From Chitinophagaceae bacterium (GTDB lineage Bacteria; Bacteroidota; Bacteroidia; Chitinophagales; UBA10324): a stretch of 64,000 nt of DNA. The notes under the pieces are model-generated. The model was given only the letters and a program-made list of their open reading frames with translations, had not been told where the DNA came from and searched no databases. This document shows, in pieces, positions 62,141 to 64,000 of the stretch. Location: positions 764,477 through 828,476 of the forward strand of contig JADJAG010000004.1 of the NCBI GenBank assembly GCA_016704325.1, read 5' to 3'. The position numbers and the translations under genes are program-made. Positions within the stretch are counted from its first letter, which is position 1. The number at the start of each line of letters is the position of its first letter.

Positions 62141-62889
62141 ATGCATAGCCGGATTTTAAGCAAATGGAACCTGGGCGTTTGGATTGTATTTTTATACTCT
62201 TTCAGCCACATTTACAAAAGCACAATCAGGTGATAGTACTCTTTAATGCCACCGCAGGTAGCCGGCATGTTGAATTTTCCTAAGCAGTTTTTCTTTTTTG
62301 ATTTCACGCAAAACACCTGGCTGAATGCACCGGAAGGAGTAGAAACGAAATTTATTTCAGGAGGAATGAACATCAGTTTCCTATATGAGTTCAATGTGAT
62401 CAGTTCGCACCTCGGCATTGCACCGGGCATCGGTTATTCTGTTGCCGGCGTAAAAAGTAATTCGGTTTTTGATTACCAATACAATAATGACTTCACAGAG
62501 ATCGTGTATACTGATCTCAAACTATATGGTGATAGTGGTGGTATTATAAAAAGCAAGTTGTCTGTTTCTTATATTGAGATTCCTTTAGAAATACACATTC
62601 ACCTGAAGCCTAATGAAAGGGGGAAAAGTTTCCTCATAGCGCCCGGTTTTCGCGCCGGCCTTAGGTTGGTGATTTTGGAAGTTAAGTATCATCAGACCTT
62701 TCCGGGTTATGATAAGGCAAAGTTTACAACATTGAGCATATCGAAGACTTCCGTTATGGCCTGTCATTAGGCTGATCGTACTATAAGTTTGGCCTGTACA
62801 CTTTTTATCAGCTCAATCATCTTTTTGAGGAAGGTAAGGGGCCGGAGATCACCCCGTTTTCAGTAGGAATTACGGTGTCTCCTTTTTAA
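62141..62889 (+). pseudogene. Broken outer-membrane beta-barrel gene A
   Basis: A signal-peptide-like beginning at 62141 (MHSRILSKWNLGVWIVFLYSF) runs out after 30 codons, the main frame at 62246-62770 carries beta-barrel strands (ISGGMNISFLYEFNVISSHL, LSVSYIEIPLEIHIHL), and another frame carries the end (EDFRYGLSL... FYQLNHLFEEGKGPEITPF) to a stop at 62889. At least two frameshifts. Confidence 0.75.
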
Positions 62890-63011
62890 GGAAATACTTT
62901 GTACGGTATAATGTTGCTTCTGAATAAGAAATTGGATTCATTGTTTATTTCAACTTATCTTGCAGCGAATTATAATTTGATCTGCTGAAATCATAAAACG
63001 GACAAAACACT

Positions 63012-63714
63012 ATGAAAAAATCATCTTTATCGTACTGGCAATTGTATATTCTTTACATGCGTCATCACAGGACACCGGTGTCAGATTTGGATTGACGGTA
63101 TCACCACCAAATCAGCTGATGTCAAGCGGAGATAATGGATTGGAGGGCAATGGCTCTTATGTTGGATTTAATTATGGGCTGCTGGTGGATGTGTTAATTC
63201 AACAAACTATGCTTTTGCTACTGGTCTGTTGATTTCTTATGATGGTGGCAAATTAACCTACACCGATTCTACTCAGTTCAATACTTTTCCGGGTGTAACT
63301 TATCCGGAGGAACGAGTGTAGATTACAGGATACAATACCTTGAAATTCCGCTTAGCATGAAACTACGTACGAACCAGATAGGTTATATTACTTATTCAGG
63401 CAGTTCGGTTTGCAAGGCGGCATCGAATTACGCTCACGTGCCGATATCGAATATTTAAACTCCGGAATCAATCAAACCCAAAGCAAAGTCACTTTTGGAA
63501 AGGATGTTACACCCGGAAACTTCGGCTTATTGATCGGCGGCGGCCTTGAATATGAACTCAGTGGTAACACCGCCCGCTGCTTGCATTGCAGTTTAATAAT
63601 GGCTTTATAGATGTAACTGATAACCCAAAGGATTACAAGACGAGTTCCACACTCAGTCATTTCAGGTTACAACTTGGTGTTTGCTTACTTAAACGATCTG
63701 TGCGTAAGAAATGA
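63012..63714 (+). pseudogene. Broken outer-membrane beta-barrel gene B
   Basis: Strands such as GVRFGLTVSPPNQLMSSGD, SYVGFNYGLLVD, and the late GNFGLLIGGGLEYELS are in three different frames; I count at least four changes of frame before the stop at 63714. It looks like a paralogue of the preceding broken gene. Confidence 0.72.
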
Positions 63715-63735
63715 AGTAAAGCCCTGATATCCCTT

Positions 63736-64000
63736 TCAGGCGTTTTTTAAGAAGCTTTCGTTTTCCGGTAATTTTAATATGGCCAGCGTATTCACGACTA
63801 CTGCGAATAGCAGCATGATGAGCAGGTAATCTAATATATCCAGAAACCCACTTCTTTCAGCATCACCACATGCATATTACACGAATGAATAGCCACCGGA
63901 TTGAACCAGGTTACTTTTTTTGGCCCAGGGAGGGCATGCTTTCAACAGGTGTAAAAAGTCCGCTCATCAGGAATGAATAATACCAATATCAACCATGAGA
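63736..64000 (-). pseudogene. Broken ABC-2-type permease C-terminus (partial)
   Basis: Reading the minus strand across frames gives SGLFTPVESMP, NPVA, RVI, LKE and GFLDILDYLLIML, then LFAVVVNTLAILK and a stop at 63736. This matches the end of ABC-2-type transport permeases (SGLFTPxxxMPxWxQxxxxxNP). At least two frameshifts; the gene continues beyond the window. Confidence 0.6.

Overview
The window comes from a member of the Bacteroidota, most likely a Chitinophagales-like environmental bacterium. The evidence is three secreted proteins with C-terminal type IX secretion (T9SS) sorting domains, TAnnTTTG-type -7 promoter boxes, almost no Shine-Dalgarno sequences, a bTHX ribosomal protein and many lineage-typical small membrane proteins. 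No rRNA is present, so a finer placement is not possible.

Layout. (1) 1-6.0 kb is a low-GC accessory segment of short + strand gene blocks: a small membrane protein, an aldo/keto reductase plus an SDR, a lipoprotein esterase plus a small barrel-like protein, and a large esterase. Three palindromic 103-130 bp elements separate them and resemble integron attC sites; no integrase lies in the window. (2) 6-19.6 kb holds ordinary genes: a T9SS SGNH hydrolase, a metallopeptidase, a sulfotransferase, asd, a T9SS beta-lactamase-like serine hydrolase, a PfkB kinase, a BadF/BadG-type amino-sugar kinase and a YtfI/YtfJ-like pair. (3) 19.8-49.4 kb is a signalling and stress island. It has many small envelope proteins (YtxH, holin-like, two DUF5670, DUF1328, CsbD, DUF892, PA2169-type, DoxX, BrkB, two WxxGxW proteins), two hybrid or CHASE3 histidine kinases, five single-domain receivers, two paralogous NtrC-type sigma54 activators, and a 1595-residue CheB-CheR-PAS-GAF-kinase fusion. 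Many of the small genes share a TGGCA-N5-TT motif 25-65 bp before the start codon. I read this as a sigma54-like regulon driven by the two NtrC proteins. (4) 49.5-51.8 kb is the oddest part: downstream of an intact tRNA-Asn lie 18 co-oriented copies of the tRNA 3' part with the anticodon arm replaced by a palindrome, at exact 54-55 or 76 bp steps, carrying three copies of a GIY-YIG nuclease gene. (5) 52-62 kb holds a VWA/MoxR pair, a T9SS protein, tRNA-Pro, tRNA-Thr, pdxH, bTHX, HU, recG and a DinB gene, among three copies of a second short inverted-repeat element. (6) 62.1-64 kb holds three consecutive genes broken by many frameshifts, from real decay or poor consensus near a contig end.

Two short mobile-element families (212 bp and about 172 bp) have clear terminal inverted repeats and imperfect 8-bp target duplications. 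A segment with DUF5670, a receiver and NtrC occurs twice (26-28.6 and 34.6-36.9 kb), which points to a segmental duplication. All functional statements come from reading motifs by eye; no database search was run.
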